A stretch of DNA of 52,561 bases from Candidatus Terraquivivens tikiterensis (GTDB lineage Archaea; Thermoproteota; Nitrososphaeria_A; Caldarchaeales; Wolframiiraptoraceae), in the NCBI GenBank assembly GCA_003056285.1, contig NDWU01000011.1:1-52561 (forward strand), in the 5' to 3' direction. The notes beneath the pieces were generated by a model. It did not search any database. It had not been told where the DNA came from and saw only the letters and a list, made by a program, of their open reading frames with translations. The position numbers and the translations under genes were made by a program. How positions within the stretch are numbered: position 1 is the stretch's first letter; every line of letters begins with the position of its first letter. Positions 7,925 through 16,826 of this stretch are shown here, piece by piece.

Positions 7925-8116
7925 TTAGGCACGCCTCTCCTTGCCGTAGAACTCCGTCCACTTGATCTTCCTTGGGTCTTTCTTATGCTCGAGCATGTAA
8001 ACCCTGCACCTTCTGGAGCAGAACCAAAAGGTAGAGCCGTCGTTCTTTACAAAAAGTATGCCACTCCCATGCAAAAACTCTCTCCCGCAGAAGGAGCACC
8101 TATGCATGGTCGGCAT
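7925..8116 (-). CDS. rpl24e: Ribosomal protein eL24 (L24e)
   Basis: A 63-residue zinc-ribbon ribosomal protein. The N-terminus MHRCSFCGREFLHGSGILFV and the later FWFCSRRC give the CX2C...CX3C site. This is the full archaeal length. It lies between S28e and ndk in one operon and is a large-subunit component. Confidence 0.94.
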   Translation of the reverse strand: MPTMHRCSFCGREFLHGSGILFVKNDGSTFWFCSRRCRVYMLEHKKDPRKIKWTEFYGKERRA

Positions 8117-8153
8117 GAACCCCTCGTCCCACCACCGTTTAAGCGCTACTACT

Positions 8154-8378
8154 TTACTTTATCTTTTCTGCCTCGCGTTCTGTATCAAGTAAAAGGAGTA
8201 CGTCGCCGACCCTGACGGGCCCCTTAACGTTCCTCGATATCACCCTGCCCTGATACTTACCTTTAAGTATTCGAACCCTAACCTGGGTTACCTCCCCTGT
8301 AACGCCCGTTCTTCCTACGATCTGCTCGACAACGGCAGGCACGGGTTCCTCGACCGGAGGCGGCGCTTTCTCGCCCAT
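8154..8378 (-). CDS. rps28e: Ribosomal protein eS28 (S28e)
   Basis: A 74-residue small-subunit protein with the family core [31 protein letters not shown] and the ending [11 protein letters not shown]. The first dozen residues are a proline-rich extension. It starts 5 bases after L7Ae, so the two are co-translated. Confidence 0.93.
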   Translation of the reverse strand: MGEKAPPPVEEPVPAVVEQIVGRTGVTGEVTQVRVRILKGKYQGRVISRNVKGPVRVGDVLLLLDTEREAEKIK

Positions 8379-8383
8379 ACCCG

Positions 8384-8776
8384 CTACCTCGGCTTACCGG
8401 ACCTTATCTCTGCCACCTTCTTGGCTATCTCGTCGATGTAACCCTTCGCGTCGCCCGGCTCTACTATAGAAACCGAGCTCGCAGGAACCGATATGCCGGC
8501 AACATCGCCAAGCTCCTTCTTGGATGGGACGAACATGTAGGGTATCTTCTTCTCATCGCACAAAGCTGGTAGGAAAGCAACGATCTCTGGTGGGTCGACG
8601 TCCATCGCGATTACAACGAACTTAGCCTGCCCCCTCTCGATAGACTTTATCACCTCGTTGACGCCCTTACGCGTCTTTCCTGTGAGCCTAGCTATCTTTA
8701 CCGCCTCCAGGGTCGCCTTAATCAACTCCTCGGGAGGGTTGAACGTTACGTAATAAGCACCGGTAGCAGACTTCAT
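8384..8776 (-). CDS. rpl7ae: Ribosomal protein eL8/L7Ae, kink-turn binding
   Basis: A 130-residue protein. Diagnostic segments are [32 protein letters not shown] and [19 protein letters not shown]7Ae binds kink-turns in 23S rRNA, box C/D and H/ACA guide RNAs and RNase P RNA. It leads the operon, with a TATA box at 8831-8839 and a leader of about 40 bases. The hairpin at 8965-8996 upstream carries a kink-turn-like CTGAGATGA, of interest because some archaeal L7Ae messages are self-regulated. Confidence 0.95.
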   Translation of the reverse strand: MKSATGAYYVTFNPPEELIKATLEAVKIARLTGKTRKGVNEVIKSIERGQAKFVVIAMDVDPPEIVAFLPALCDEKKIPYMFVPSKKELGDVAGISVPASSVSIVEPGDAKGYIDEIAKKVAEIRSGKPR

Positions 8777-8830
8777 CAGCTCTCCCTCAGCCCGCTTACA
8801 CCATTTCTTACTTTTTGATATTGGGCTTCT

Positions 8831-8839
8831 ATTTATAAC
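8831..8839 (-). promoter_or_regulatory. TATA box for the L7Ae operon
   Basis: The minus strand reads AAAGTTATAAATAG about 60 bases before the L7Ae ATG, with a purine-rich BRE-like base run in front. Transcription would begin near 8812. Confidence 0.55.
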
Positions 8840-8849
8840 TTTGGCACCC

Positions 8850-9000
8850 AGAGAGCACAGAGCCCTAGCTCCTGGATGGCATCCTACTTGGTTTGAATGC
8901 CCGCATAAGCATAGCCCATAGGGTATTTAGCTCCATGGGATGCGAGGCGTGAGCCCAGCGAACCGGTAGACTGAGATGACGAAAAAAACCTACCGTGAAC
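8850..9000. other. Structured gap between L7Ae and gltX
   Basis: No gene fits here. Two hairpins are visible: GCAT-AG-CCCAT (8910-8920) with ATGGGATGC (8936-8944), and CGGTAG (8965-8970) with CTACCG (8991-8996). The second has a 20-base loop holding CTGAGATGACG, which resembles abutting box D' and box C' of a C/D guide RNA. Full C and D boxes are not convincing, so I do not call a guide RNA. Confidence 0.3.
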
Positions 9001-9057
9001 GCTGGAAGCTTCCGACCAACGTCAGATTAATGCTTTTTAGCGTGCCATAAAAGGATA

Positions 9058-10776
9058 ATGTCGATGGAAATCAGGAAGCTGGTTCTTAAGTGGGCACTGA
9101 AGAACGCCGTAGAGCATGACGGCAAAGCCGTAGTAAAAGCCGTCGTTTCGAAAGTCCTCGGCGAGCACCCCGAGCTTAGGAGCATGGTCGCGGAGGTGTT
9201 GAAGGTAGCCGAAGAGGTCGTGGCGAGCGTAAACCGCATGGAAATCGAGCAGCAGACGAAGATGCTGGAGGAGATTGCGCCCGGCTTGCTCGGGAGGCAT
9301 AAACCGGAGGAAAAGAAACTACCACCTTTGCCGAATGCAGAGCCTGGCAAAGTCGTCACGAGGCTACCTCCGGAGCCGAGCGGCTACATGCATATAGGGC
9401 ACGCGATGAGCGGCATCCTGAACTATTTGTACGCCAAGATGTACGACGGCAAGCTTTGGCTTAGGTTTGAGGACACGAACCCGAGGAAGGTCAGGCTAGA
9501 GTATTACGAGAGCTTCAGGAAAGGGTACAGATGGTTTGGGATAGAGTGGGACTACGAGAAGTCTAACTCAGAAGACTTGGATTTGTACTACGATTATGCG
9601 AGAGAGCTGATAAGGATGGGCTTGGCCTACGTATGCTCCTGCAACAAGGAAGAGATGAGCAGGGGAAGGTTCATGATGGTCGAGTGCGCGCACAGGCAGC
9701 AGCCTGTTGAGCTGAACCTTTCCCTTTGGAAAGAGATGCTTTCAGGGGATTTGGAAGAGGGTTCGGCAGTACTTAGGCTTAAGGGTGACATGACGAGCAA
9801 GAACACAGCAATGCGGGACCCTACGCTATTCCGAATAATACATCACCCCCATCCGCTCGTCGGCGATAAGTATACAGTTTGGCCAACCTACGACATCGCC
9901 GCCGCTATAGAAGATGCAGTCTGCGGTATCACGCACGTCCTTAGGAGTAGCGAGTTCGCATTGCGCGACGAGCTGCAGAATTACATAAGGTCTCTACTAG
10001 GCTTGCGGAGCCCAGTCTTTGTCGAGTACTCTAGGTTTGAGTTCAAAGGAACGCCCTTGGCAAAGAGGGAGATAAGGCGTCTGATAGAGCAGGGAATCGT
10101 ATCCGGCTGGGACGACCCGAGGCTGGCGACGGTGGAGGGGATAAGGAGGAGGGGGCTACTGCCGGAGGCGATAAGGGAATTTACAGTATCCCAGACGGGC
10201 CTAACCTACACGAAGAGGGTTTATGCATGGGAACTCTTGTATGCCGTCAACAGACGCATGCTGGACCCTGTCGCGAGGAGGTACTTTTTCGTCCCCGACC
10301 CGATTTTGGTAGAGGTGGAGGGCGCGCCGGAGCTCCGTGCCGAGCTGCCTTACCACCCATCGGAGCCCCTCGGGAAGAGGCTTGTCCAGACTGGTAGCAG
10401 GTTTTACGTACCGAGAAAGGACGTGCAGAAACTCAAGGAGGGCAGCATGCTAAGGCTAAAGCACCTCTTCAACGTTGTGCTGAGGGAGCTTGCCGATGAC
10501 CTAGTAAGGGCAACGTTCGTGTCCAGAGAGGTTGTCGAGGGCGTGCCAATAGTTCAGTGGGTGACTGAGGACCACGTCAGGGTTGAGGTCCTTGTGCCGG
10601 ACGTTATTTACCTGGATGATGGGCAGCTGAACCCTGAGAGCCTAAAGACAGTCCATGGGATTGGCGAGAAAGCGTGTGCTGAAATTAAGCCTGGCGAGAG
10701 GGTTCAGTTCGAGCGCTTCGGCTTCTGCATAAGGGACGATGCGAGCGCTTTAAGTTTCATATTCATACACACTTAA
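9058..10776 (+). CDS. gltX: Glutamyl-tRNA synthetase (archaeal type)
   Basis: A 572-residue class I synthetase with the archaeal GluRS layout: an N-terminal helical extension, a Rossmann fold with HIGH at residues 112-115 (PPEPSGYMHIGHA), then the archaeal/eukaryotic beta-barrel anticodon domain. The KMSKS position reads TPLAKR (residues 332-337), looser than the usual SKR form. It charges tRNA-Glu and, in many archaea, leaves tRNA-Gln to the amidotransferase route. Its 3' end overlaps the convergent IDI2 gene by 14 bases. Confidence 0.94.
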   Translation: MSMEIRKLVLKWALKNAVEHDGKAVVKAVVSKVLGEHPELRSMVAEVLKVAEEVVASVNRMEIEQQTKMLEEIAPGLLGRHKPEEKKLPPLPNAEPGKVVTRLPPEPSGYMHIGHAMSGILNYLYAKMYDGKLWLRFEDTNPRKVRLEYYESFRKGYRWFGIEWDYEKSNSEDLDLYYDYARELIRMGLAYVCSCNKEEMSRGRFMMVECAHRQQPVELNLSLWKEMLSGDLEEGSAVLRLKGDMTSKNTAMRDPTLFRIIHHPHPLVGDKYTVWPTYDIAAAIEDAVCGITHVLRSSEFALRDELQNYIRSLLGLRSPVFVEYSRFEFKGTPLAKREIRRLIEQGIVSGWDDPRLATVEGIRRRGLLPEAIREFTVSQTGLTYTKRVYAWELLYAVNRRMLDPVARRYFFVPDPILVEVEGAPELRAELPYHPSEPLGKRLVQTGSRFYVPRKDVQKLKEGSMLRLKHLFNVVLRELADDLVRATFVSREVVEGVPIVQWVTEDHVRVEVLVPDVIYLDDGQLNPESLKTVHGIGEKACAEIKPGERVQFERFGFCIRDDASALSFIFIHT

Positions 10777-11857
10777 TCTTCGGGTGCCGTATGCCCCTTT
10801 GCTTAACCCACTCAAGCAACCGGCCCGTCACCACAACCTCAGCTCTCTTTAGAGAGTCGACGTCCCGACAACCCGTTAGGAACATGGCGGTCTTCAGCTC
10901 TGAGATAAACTGCCTCAGAACCATTAAGACCCTATCCGGTCCGACAACGGCCTGCTGGAGCAACGGCCGAGCTATGCCGGCCATGCTTGCGCCTATCGCG
11001 ATGGATTTTGCGACGTCCAAACCGCTCCTTATACCGCCAGATGATATGACTGGGATCCTTGTCGACGCGTAGGCCTCTATCGTCGCCGCGGCCGTGGGTA
11101 TTCCCCATTCCATGAACGTCTTCCCTATCGCCGCATTCTCAAGGAAACCCCTCTCTAGGGCCCTTATCCTCTCGATCAACGTCCAGTTCGTACCGCCAGC
11201 ACCGCCGACGTCTACCGCGGCAACGCCGATCTCCTCTAGCCTCCTCGAAAGGCTACCCGATATCCCGCAACCTATCTCCTTCACGATGAGGGGTACAGAT
11301 AACCTTTCCACGACCTTCCTGATGACGTCGAGCATCCCCTTGAAAGACGTCGTCCCATGGGGTTGTACGATTTCGTGAAGCGGGTTGAGGTGTACCGCTA
11401 AAGCGTTAGCATCGACCATGCTGACGACCTCCTCGGCCAGGCTCGGGCCACCTTCGACCAGCTGCACGCCGCCTATGTTGGCGATAAGAAAAACGTCCGG
11501 CGCGACCTCCCTTACAACCTTAAAGCTTTCCGCAAGCTCCGGCTTCTCTACTGCTGCCCTCTGGCTTCCCAGCCCCATGGGTATGTTGAGCTCCGAGGCG
11601 GCCATCGCTAAGTTCCTGTTTATTGCCTCCGAGCCCTTAGCGCCTCCTGTCATGCCTTCTATTAGGATGGGCGCTGAGAATCTCCTGCCGAGGAACTCTG
11701 CCGAGGTATCCACCTCGGAATAGTCCAGCTCCGGTGCGGCAAGGTGTACGAGCTCTACGAACTCGAGCCATGTCGTCTTCTGCTTAAACTCGACGTCCTT
11801 CTCCAAACAAATCCTTATGTGGTCCAGCTTTCTAAACTCTATGCCATTCTCGCTCAT
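10763..11857 (-). CDS. fni: Isopentenyl-diphosphate isomerase, type 2
   Basis: A 364-residue FMN-dependent TIM-barrel enzyme that interconverts IPP and DMAPP. Hallmarks are LIEGMTGGAKGSEAINRNLA, the SQRAAVE segment, AVHLNPLHEIVQPHG and VDVGGAGGTNW. It is unrelated to the type 1 Nudix isomerase. It is the last gene of the mevalonate operon, 45 bases after isopentenyl phosphate kinase. Confidence 0.95.
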   Translation of the reverse strand: MSENGIEFRKLDHIRICLEKDVEFKQKTTWLEFVELVHLAAPELDYSEVDTSAEFLGRRFSAPILIEGMTGGAKGSEAINRNLAMAASELNIPMGLGSQRAAVEKPELAESFKVVREVAPDVFLIANIGGVQLVEGGPSLAEEVVSMVDANALAVHLNPLHEIVQPHGTTSFKGMLDVIRKVVERLSVPLIVKEIGCGISGSLSRRLEEIGVAAVDVGGAGGTNWTLIERIRALERGFLENAAIGKTFMEWGIPTAAATIEAYASTRIPVISSGGIRSGLDVAKSIAIGASMAGIARPLLQQAVVGPDRVLMVLRQFISELKTAMFLTGCRDVDSLKRAEVVVTGRLLEWVKQRGIRHPKIKCV

Positions 11858-11902
11858 GCAAGCCTTAAAGCTTGAGTATTCCCTCCGATAAATACATGAC
11901 TG

Positions 11903-12685
11903 TCAGCCCACCCTAACCCTAGTGCCGATAACCTTTTGCCCCTTGATTACAGCCTCGATCCGGCCAGGCACAAGCCCGTTGATTATATAAACCTCAACGC
12001 CGTGCCTAGCCGCTGAGAGCGCCTCCTCTACCTTGTAGAACATGCCCCCCGTCACATCCCCCTCGGCCTGCTCGTACTTTATGCTCATGTGTACCTTCTC
12101 CGTCAGCTCCTCTATGAGAAAACGCTGAGAAGTATTCCTGTCGAGGCCGTAAACACCGTCCACATCGACGGCGAAGATGAGCTGCTTGGCTTTTAGCTTC
12201 CTAGCTATGTACGAGGCAAGGGCATCCCCGGAGAGTATCGTAAACTTAAGCTTCCTGTCGAAAACGGCATCGCCATGCATCACGGGTATGAGGCCTATAT
12301 CCATAGCCGAGAATATCGGCTCGAAGTTGCAAGTCTCGATTTCGCCGTCGTTCGTGGTTACTGTACAGTACGTCGGTATGCCTATTACTGGGAGGCCGGA
12401 TTCGCCTAGGGTGGAGACCACGAGGTCGTTCAGCCTCCTCATAGCGCTCACGGTCTCCAAAAAACCCCTAAGCTGCTCGGGCCTCTGGTAGCCCTTCTTT
12501 ATACCGTAGGCCTCGGCTACCGGATGGCCGAAGGAGCCGCCACCGTGAACTATGAGGAGGGGCGTAGGCCAGCACGTCCTTAGCTCTTTACCTATTCTTA
12601 GAAGGACGTCCCGGTTGAACGAAAATCGCTGCTGCTTGCTCGTTACAACGGAGCCCCCAAGCTTCAGGACTATTAGCCTTCCCAT
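11903..12685 (-). CDS. ipk: Isopentenyl phosphate kinase
   Basis: A 260-residue amino-acid-kinase-fold enzyme. The glycine-rich LKLGGSVVT opens the protein and VHGGGSFGHP contains the His that marks this family from other kinases of the fold. It phosphorylates isopentenyl phosphate to IPP. Its presence, with no phosphomevalonate kinase or diphosphomevalonate decarboxylase in the operon, points to one of the archaeal alternative mevalonate routes. It lies 32 bases after the DUF35 gene. Confidence 0.93.
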   Translation of the reverse strand: MGRLIVLKLGGSVVTSKQQRFSFNRDVLLRIGKELRTCWPTPLLIVHGGGSFGHPVAEAYGIKKGYQRPEQLRGFLETVSAMRRLNDLVVSTLGESGLPVIGIPTYCTVTTNDGEIETCNFEPIFSAMDIGLIPVMHGDAVFDRKLKFTILSGDALASYIARKLKAKQLIFAVDVDGVYGLDRNTSQRFLIEELTEKVHMSIKYEQAEGDVTGGMFYKVEEALSAARHGVEVYIINGLVPGRIEAVIKGQKVIGTRVRVG

Positions 12686-12717
12686 CTTCTTTAGCCTTGA
12701 AACGTTATAAAAAGCGG

Positions 12718-13143
12718 TTAATTGGTTTTGCGGAAAACCAGAGGCCTGAACTTGTAACCGTAGTATATGATGCCCTCTTCAGATTCTTGCCCTATCACCC
12801 TGAAGGCCAGCTCTACCGGCATGCCTATCTTGACGTCCTCGGGCTCGCAGTCAACGATCTCGGATGTAACTCTAGTCCCATCCTCCAACTCAACGATGGC
12901 CATTATGTACGGACCGTACCTCTCCCTCTCAGCCGGCAACGCATGAACGACCGTGTAGGAATACACGGTGCCCGTAGAGGGGAGCTGGACGGTCTCGACG
13001 TCCTCGGAGCCGCAAGCAGGGCAGACGTTCCTTGGGCCTACGCTGGTTTTTCCACAGGCAGTGCACCTCGAGCCCAGCAACCTATACCTCCTCTCGGCCA
13101 GCTGCCATATCCTTGGCGACTTCGGCATCATGCCATAGCTCAC
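12718..13143 (-). CDS. DUF35-type OB-fold/zinc-ribbon partner of thiolase
   Basis: A 141-residue protein with a rubredoxin-like zinc ribbon (CTACG ... CPACG) and an OB-fold with GTVYSYTVVH. In archaea such proteins join thiolase and HMG-CoA synthase into one complex, passing acetoacetyl-CoA through a shared site. The order HMGS-thiolase-DUF35 here matches that complex. I start it at the GTG at 13143, which overlaps the thiolase TGA as GTGA; an ATG at 13176 would overlap by 37 bases. The N-terminal helix contains PKSPRIWQLAERRYR, typical of the group. Confidence 0.9.
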   Translation of the reverse strand: MSYGMMPKSPRIWQLAERRYRLLGSRCTACGKTSVGPRNVCPACGSEDVETVQLPSTGTVYSYTVVHALPAERERYGPYIMAIVELEDGTRVTSEIVDCEPEDVKIGMPVELAFRVIGQESEEGIIYYGYKFRPLVFRKTN

Positions 13144-14312
13144 CTCTTCCTCCTCCCGAATATGTGGACGGCGCATGTGCTTGCTGTACCGCCCATGCTC
13201 TGCGTCATGCCTATTTCAGCACCCGGTACCTGCCTCCTCCCTGCCTCACCTCTCAATTGCTTTACTATCTCGACTATCTGCGCAGCACCGCTCGCGCCTA
13301 CGGGATGGCCCCTGGCCTTCAGACCGCCGCTTGGGTTGACGGGGATCCTGCCGCCGATCTCCGTCTCGCCCTCCTGGATCATCATACCCCCCTTTCCCTT
13401 CTCGCAGAAACCCAAGTCCTCGTACAGTATTATCTCAGCGATCGTGAAGCTGTCATGCAACTCGGCCACATCAACGTCCTTAGGCTCTATCCCAGCCATC
13501 CTGTATGCCTGCCTCGATGCCTTAACGACGGCACCCAGCGTGGTTATGTCAGGCCTATCGTGTAGAGCCATGCTATCCGATGCCACGCCAAACCCAAGCA
13601 CGTATACCGGGGTATCCGTATACTTCCTCGCTAGCTCTGCCGAGCAGAGGATGACGGCAGCCGCGCCGTCCGTCACTGGGGAGCAGTCCAGGACGTGAAG
13701 CGGGTCAGAAACTATCGGGGATGAGAGCACGCGCTCGACAGTAACTTCGAACTGGAACTGTGCCAGCGGATTCTTCGAACCGTTCCTATGGTTTTTGACG
13801 GAGACCATGGCAAGCTGCTCAGGCTTCGTGCCGTACTGGACAAAGTGCCTTCTGGCGATAAGGGCAAAAGCCGCCGGGAGCGTAAGCCCAAAGAAAGACT
13901 CCCACTCTGCGTCCATCGCCTTCGCGTACACGCTCGTGGCCTCGGGTGCCGATACGTCCGTCATCTTCTCCACACCACCTACCATCACGATGTCGTACGT
14001 ACCGGATGCTACCGCCATGCAGGCTAGGTTAAATGCCATGGCGGAAGAGGCGCACGCGCTCTCGACCCTGAAGGCAGGCTTAGACTTCAAAGAGAGATAG
14101 TCAGACAGAAGCGGGGCCACGTGCTCCTGCCCGACAAAACTACCGGCGGAGAAGTTCCCAACGAAAAGCGCCTGGACCTCATCCCTTCCCATGTTTGCAT
14201 CCTTGAGGGCCTCGTTACCGGCCTCGACGAAAAGGTCCCTAAGCTGCTTATCCCACCTCTCCCCGAACTTCGTCATACCGACGCCTATGACGGCTACATC
14301 GCGCAAACGCAT
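13140..14312 (-). CDS. Acetyl-CoA C-acetyltransferase (archaeal thiolase)
   Basis: A 390-residue thiolase-fold enzyme that condenses two acetyl-CoA to acetoacetyl-CoA, the first mevalonate step. The nucleophilic Cys lies in VESACASSAMAFNLA, the His in ELHDSF and the C-terminal motif is GHPVGASGAAQ. In this SCP-x-like archaeal group, the final Cys-Gly motif of bacterial thiolases is changed. The ATG at 14312 follows the HMGS stop directly; a GTG lies one codon before it. Confidence 0.92.
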   Translation of the reverse strand: MRLRDVAVIGVGMTKFGERWDKQLRDLFVEAGNEALKDANMGRDEVQALFVGNFSAGSFVGQEHVAPLLSDYLSLKSKPAFRVESACASSAMAFNLACMAVASGTYDIVMVGGVEKMTDVSAPEATSVYAKAMDAEWESFFGLTLPAAFALIARRHFVQYGTKPEQLAMVSVKNHRNGSKNPLAQFQFEVTVERVLSSPIVSDPLHVLDCSPVTDGAAAVILCSAELARKYTDTPVYVLGFGVASDSMALHDRPDITTLGAVVKASRQAYRMAGIEPKDVDVAELHDSFTIAEIILYEDLGFCEKGKGGMMIQEGETEIGGRIPVNPSGGLKARGHPVGASGAAQIVEIVKQLRGEAGRRQVPGAEIGMTQSMGGTASTCAVHIFGRRKR

Positions 14313-14316
14313 CACC

Positions 14317-15390
14317 TCAAAAGGCTATCTTTCCCCAGAACCTAGCATAGACGCTGTAGTCGACATACTTTTTCCTTTCGACGTAGTCTTCGACCTTGGG
14401 CGCAAGGTCCCTCTTCCTCTCTATACCATCCGCCACAACTATGCTAAACGCATCCGAGCCCGCGCCAGAGCCGAACGACACCAGGAGTATCCTCTGGCCA
14501 GGCTTAGCCTGGTCGAGTACCCTACAAAGCCCCGTGGGCGATGAGCCGGAGTAGAAGTTCCCAACGATGGGCGATAACAAACCCGGCAGAACCTTGCTCT
14601 CGCTAAACCCTAGCCTTTTGGCAACCTCTACCGGGAACGAGCCGTTGGGCTGGTGCGGGACTATGTAGTCGAAGTCCTCCGGCTTCATGTTGAGCTCCCT
14701 CATCAGGCCGCTCGCAGCAGCCATCACGTGCCTGAAGTAAGCAGGCTCTCCCGTAAACCTTCCGCCGTGTCTAGGGTACTTAATCAGATCCCTCCTCCAG
14801 AAGTCCGGCGTATCCGTCCCTACGGAGTACTGCCCTTCGAAGTACGCTATCGGGTCGCCTGAGCCGTGGCCTATGATGAAGGCAGAGCCTCCTGCCGAGG
14901 CCGTGTACTCCAGCACGTCTCCGGGCAAGGATTGCGAGCAGTCGGCCGCGATGGCAAGCCCGTACTTAATCATGCCTGACCTAGCTTGGGATATGCAACT
15001 TATGATAGCTTCCGTACCGCCCTTACACGCAAACTCGTAATCCGCCAGCCTAACGGACAAAGGCGCTCCTATAGCGGCCGCGACTATCGTCGAGGTCGGC
15101 TTGACAGCATACGGTTTTGACTCTGAGCCGGAGTATATCGCACCTATCTCCTTCGCGCTCACCTCCGGCGCCCTCCTAAGGGCGTTCCTAGCTGCCTCCA
15201 CTGCTATCGTAACCTGGTCCTCATCGCGTCCCTTCACGGAAATCTCCTGGACCCTCAGCCCCCTTAGCATCTCAAGCGGTTCGCCCCACGCATGGGCTAT
15301 GCTCTCTATCTTTATCCTGTAACGAGGTATGTAGGAGCCGTAGCCCACTATCGCCGTCTTTTTATCGTTAAACACGGACACCAGGATCAC
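14317..15390 (-). CDS. hmgS: Hydroxymethylglutaryl-CoA synthase
   Basis: A 357-residue synthase of archaeal length. [14 protein letters not shown] opens the fold, [18 protein letters not shown] and FACKGGTEA hold the catalytic Cys, and [12 protein letters not shown] holds the His. It joins acetyl-CoA and acetoacetyl-CoA to HMG-CoA. The GTG at 15390 lies 7 bases after the HMGR stop; other GTG codons shortly downstream are possible starts. It works with thiolase and DUF35 next to it. Confidence 0.93.
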   Translation of the reverse strand: MILVSVFNDKKTAIVGYGSYIPRYRIKIESIAHAWGEPLEMLRGLRVQEISVKGRDEDQVTIAVEAARNALRRAPEVSAKEIGAIYSGSESKPYAVKPTSTIVAAAIGAPLSVRLADYEFACKGGTEAIISCISQARSGMIKYGLAIAADCSQSLPGDVLEYTASAGGSAFIIGHGSGDPIAYFEGQYSVGTDTPDFWRRDLIKYPRHGGRFTGEPAYFRHVMAAASGLMRELNMKPEDFDYIVPHQPNGSFPVEVAKRLGFSESKVLPGLLSPIVGNFYSGSSPTGLCRVLDQAKPGQRILLVSFGSGAGSDAFSIVVADGIERKRDLAPKVEDYVERKKYVDYSVYARFWGKIAF

Positions 15391-15397
15391 CGCCAGA

Positions 15398-16669
15398 CTA
15401 AGCAGCCTTACCCCTCAATCTCTCCAGGATCTCGACGGCCTTGTCCAACCTTACGACGCCTTCCCTTACCATCAACTCGGCAACCCTATCCACCTCATCG
15501 CCCACAGCGCCAGCCATGATCGCTATGTTCTTTGCATGCAACGACATGTGTCCCCTCTGGATGCCCTCCGCCGCCAATGCCCTTAGAGCGGCAAGGTTCT
15601 GGGCAAGACCCACAGCCCCGACGACCTCTGCTAGCTCTGATGCTGTCTTGACACCGAGTATCTTGAGGCATATCCTTGCAAGGGGGTTCGTCTTAGTAGC
15701 GCCGCCGACGATTCCCAGGGCTAATGGCATCTCTAGCGTGCCGACGAGGTTGCCGTGCTCATCCAGCTCCCACCTCGATAAGGGCTCGTATCTACCGTTC
15801 CTCGCCGCGTAAGCGTGGGCGCCTGCCTCCACCGCCCTCCAATCGTTCCCAGTGGCTATCACTACTGCATCGATGCCGTTCATGATTCCTTTGTTATGCG
15901 TTGCAGCCCTGTAAGGGTCGGCTGCAGCAAAGGCCCATGCATAAACTATGCCTTTAGCCACATCCTCCCCTCCGACCGCGTCCTTCGGCACGACTGTTTT
16001 TGCCCTAACGAGCCTCCTGTCCGCTAGGTTGGATATTATCCTTAGGTAGACCCTGCCGCCCGTTATCTGAGAGATGTAGGGAGCGACGGCCTCTGCCATC
16101 GTGTTGACGGCGTTCGCGCCCATGGCATCCCTGACGTCAACCAGAAGGTGGACTATGAGCATAGGCCCTTCCGGGGAGCTGACCACCCTTGCCTCTAAAT
16201 CCTTGGCACCGCCTCCTAAGCCTACCAAGACCGGGTCCTTCTCGTTAGCTATCTTGAGTATCTCATCCTTTGCCTTCAAAACATCGAACCTTGCACCCTC
16301 GACGTCCTTGATGCCAACAACCTGGACCTGGCCTATCATCACCGGATCCGTGCTTATGGAGAATATCCCACCGCCTTCCCTCGTCATCCTCGCCGCGTTG
16401 GAGGCTGCTGCGACGACGGAGGGCTCCTCTATCACCATCGGTATCAAGTATTCCTTCCCGTTTATCAAGAAGTTTGTCGCTATGCCAAGCGGTAAACCGA
16501 ACGTTCCTATGACGTTCTCGATCATCCTGTTCGCTACAGAAAGGTCTAGTCCGCCGTGTTTCCTAAGCAGCTCGACCTCCTCGGGCGTTAGCCCAGCGAA
16601 CTCTGCCACGTGCTTTAACCTCTCCTCCGGTGAAAGCTGATAGAATCGAGATATTCTGGACGATTTCAT
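15398..16669 (-). CDS. hmgA: Hydroxymethylglutaryl-CoA reductase, class II-like
   Basis: A 423-residue reductase that makes mevalonate from HMG-CoA. The N-terminal [17 protein letters not shown] and [15 protein letters not shown] segments are the class II form, known from bacteria, Archaeoglobales and Thermoplasmatales, while many other archaea carry class [22 protein letters not shown] and the C-terminal GHMSLHAKN (catalytic His) are present. It heads the operon and has its own promoter with an inverted repeat. Confidence 0.93.
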   Translation of the reverse strand: MKSSRISRFYQLSPEERLKHVAEFAGLTPEEVELLRKHGGLDLSVANRMIENVIGTFGLPLGIATNFLINGKEYLIPMVIEEPSVVAAASNAARMTREGGGIFSISTDPVMIGQVQVVGIKDVEGARFDVLKAKDEILKIANEKDPVLVGLGGGAKDLEARVVSSPEGPMLIVHLLVDVRDAMGANAVNTMAEAVAPYISQITGGRVYLRIISNLADRRLVRAKTVVPKDAVGGEDVAKGIVYAWAFAAADPYRAATHNKGIMNGIDAVVIATGNDWRAVEAGAHAYAARNGRYEPLSRWELDEHGNLVGTLEMPLALGIVGGATKTNPLARICLKILGVKTASELAEVVGAVGLAQNLAALRALAAEGIQRGHMSLHAKNIAIMAGAVGDEVDRVAELMVREGVVRLDKAVEILERLRGKAA

Positions 16670-16692
16670 GACACAATTTTAAAAAATACAGA

Positions 16693-16704
16693 TAGATAAA
16701 TCTA
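16693..16704. repeat. Inverted repeat TAGAT-AA-ATCTA before HMGR
   Basis: A perfect 5-base inverted repeat with a 2-base spacer, 24-35 bases upstream of the HMGR ATG and downstream of its TATA box. Its place at the expected transcription start would suit a repressor site, but it could be chance in AT-rich DNA. Confidence 0.3.
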
Positions 16705-16725
16705 TATGTTTTACGCTAAAAAGAT

Positions 16726-16733
16726 TTTTTATA
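16726..16733 (-). promoter_or_regulatory. TATA box of the HMGR operon
   Basis: The minus strand reads TTCGTATAAAAAATC; transcription would start near 16703. The shared 13-base motif 16734-16746 abuts it on the upstream side, where the BRE would be. Confidence 0.55.
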
Positions 16734-16746
16734 CGAAATTCGTACT
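16734..16746. promoter_or_regulatory. Operator candidate, copy 1 (HMGR)
   Basis: The minus strand reads AGTACGAATTTCG, an inverted-repeat-like core (ACGAA-N-TTCGT on 16733-16743). The same 13 bases with one change occur at 17886-17898 before mevalonate kinase, on the same strand and 10 bases further from the start codon. Confidence 0.4.
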
Positions 16747-16796
16747 TATGCTTCTACCGTGCCCTTTTATGTGAAACGTTCGCGGGCCGTCTTCCA

Positions 16797-16819
16797 GAGA
16801 AAGCGGACCGTACGTCCGC
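16797..16819 (-). terminator. Hairpin after mevalonate kinase
   Basis: GCGGAC (16803-16808) pairs with GTCCGC (16814-16819) around a 5-base loop, 8 bases after the mevalonate kinase stop, and on the minus strand is followed by TTTCTCT. This fits an end of transcription before the HMGR promoter. Confidence 0.4.
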
Positions 16820-16826
16820 AGAAGCC

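Noticed and set aside
8940-9020. Box C/D guide RNA
   Set aside because: D'-C' like CTGAGATGACG is present, but a box C before it and a box D after it are missing or weak.
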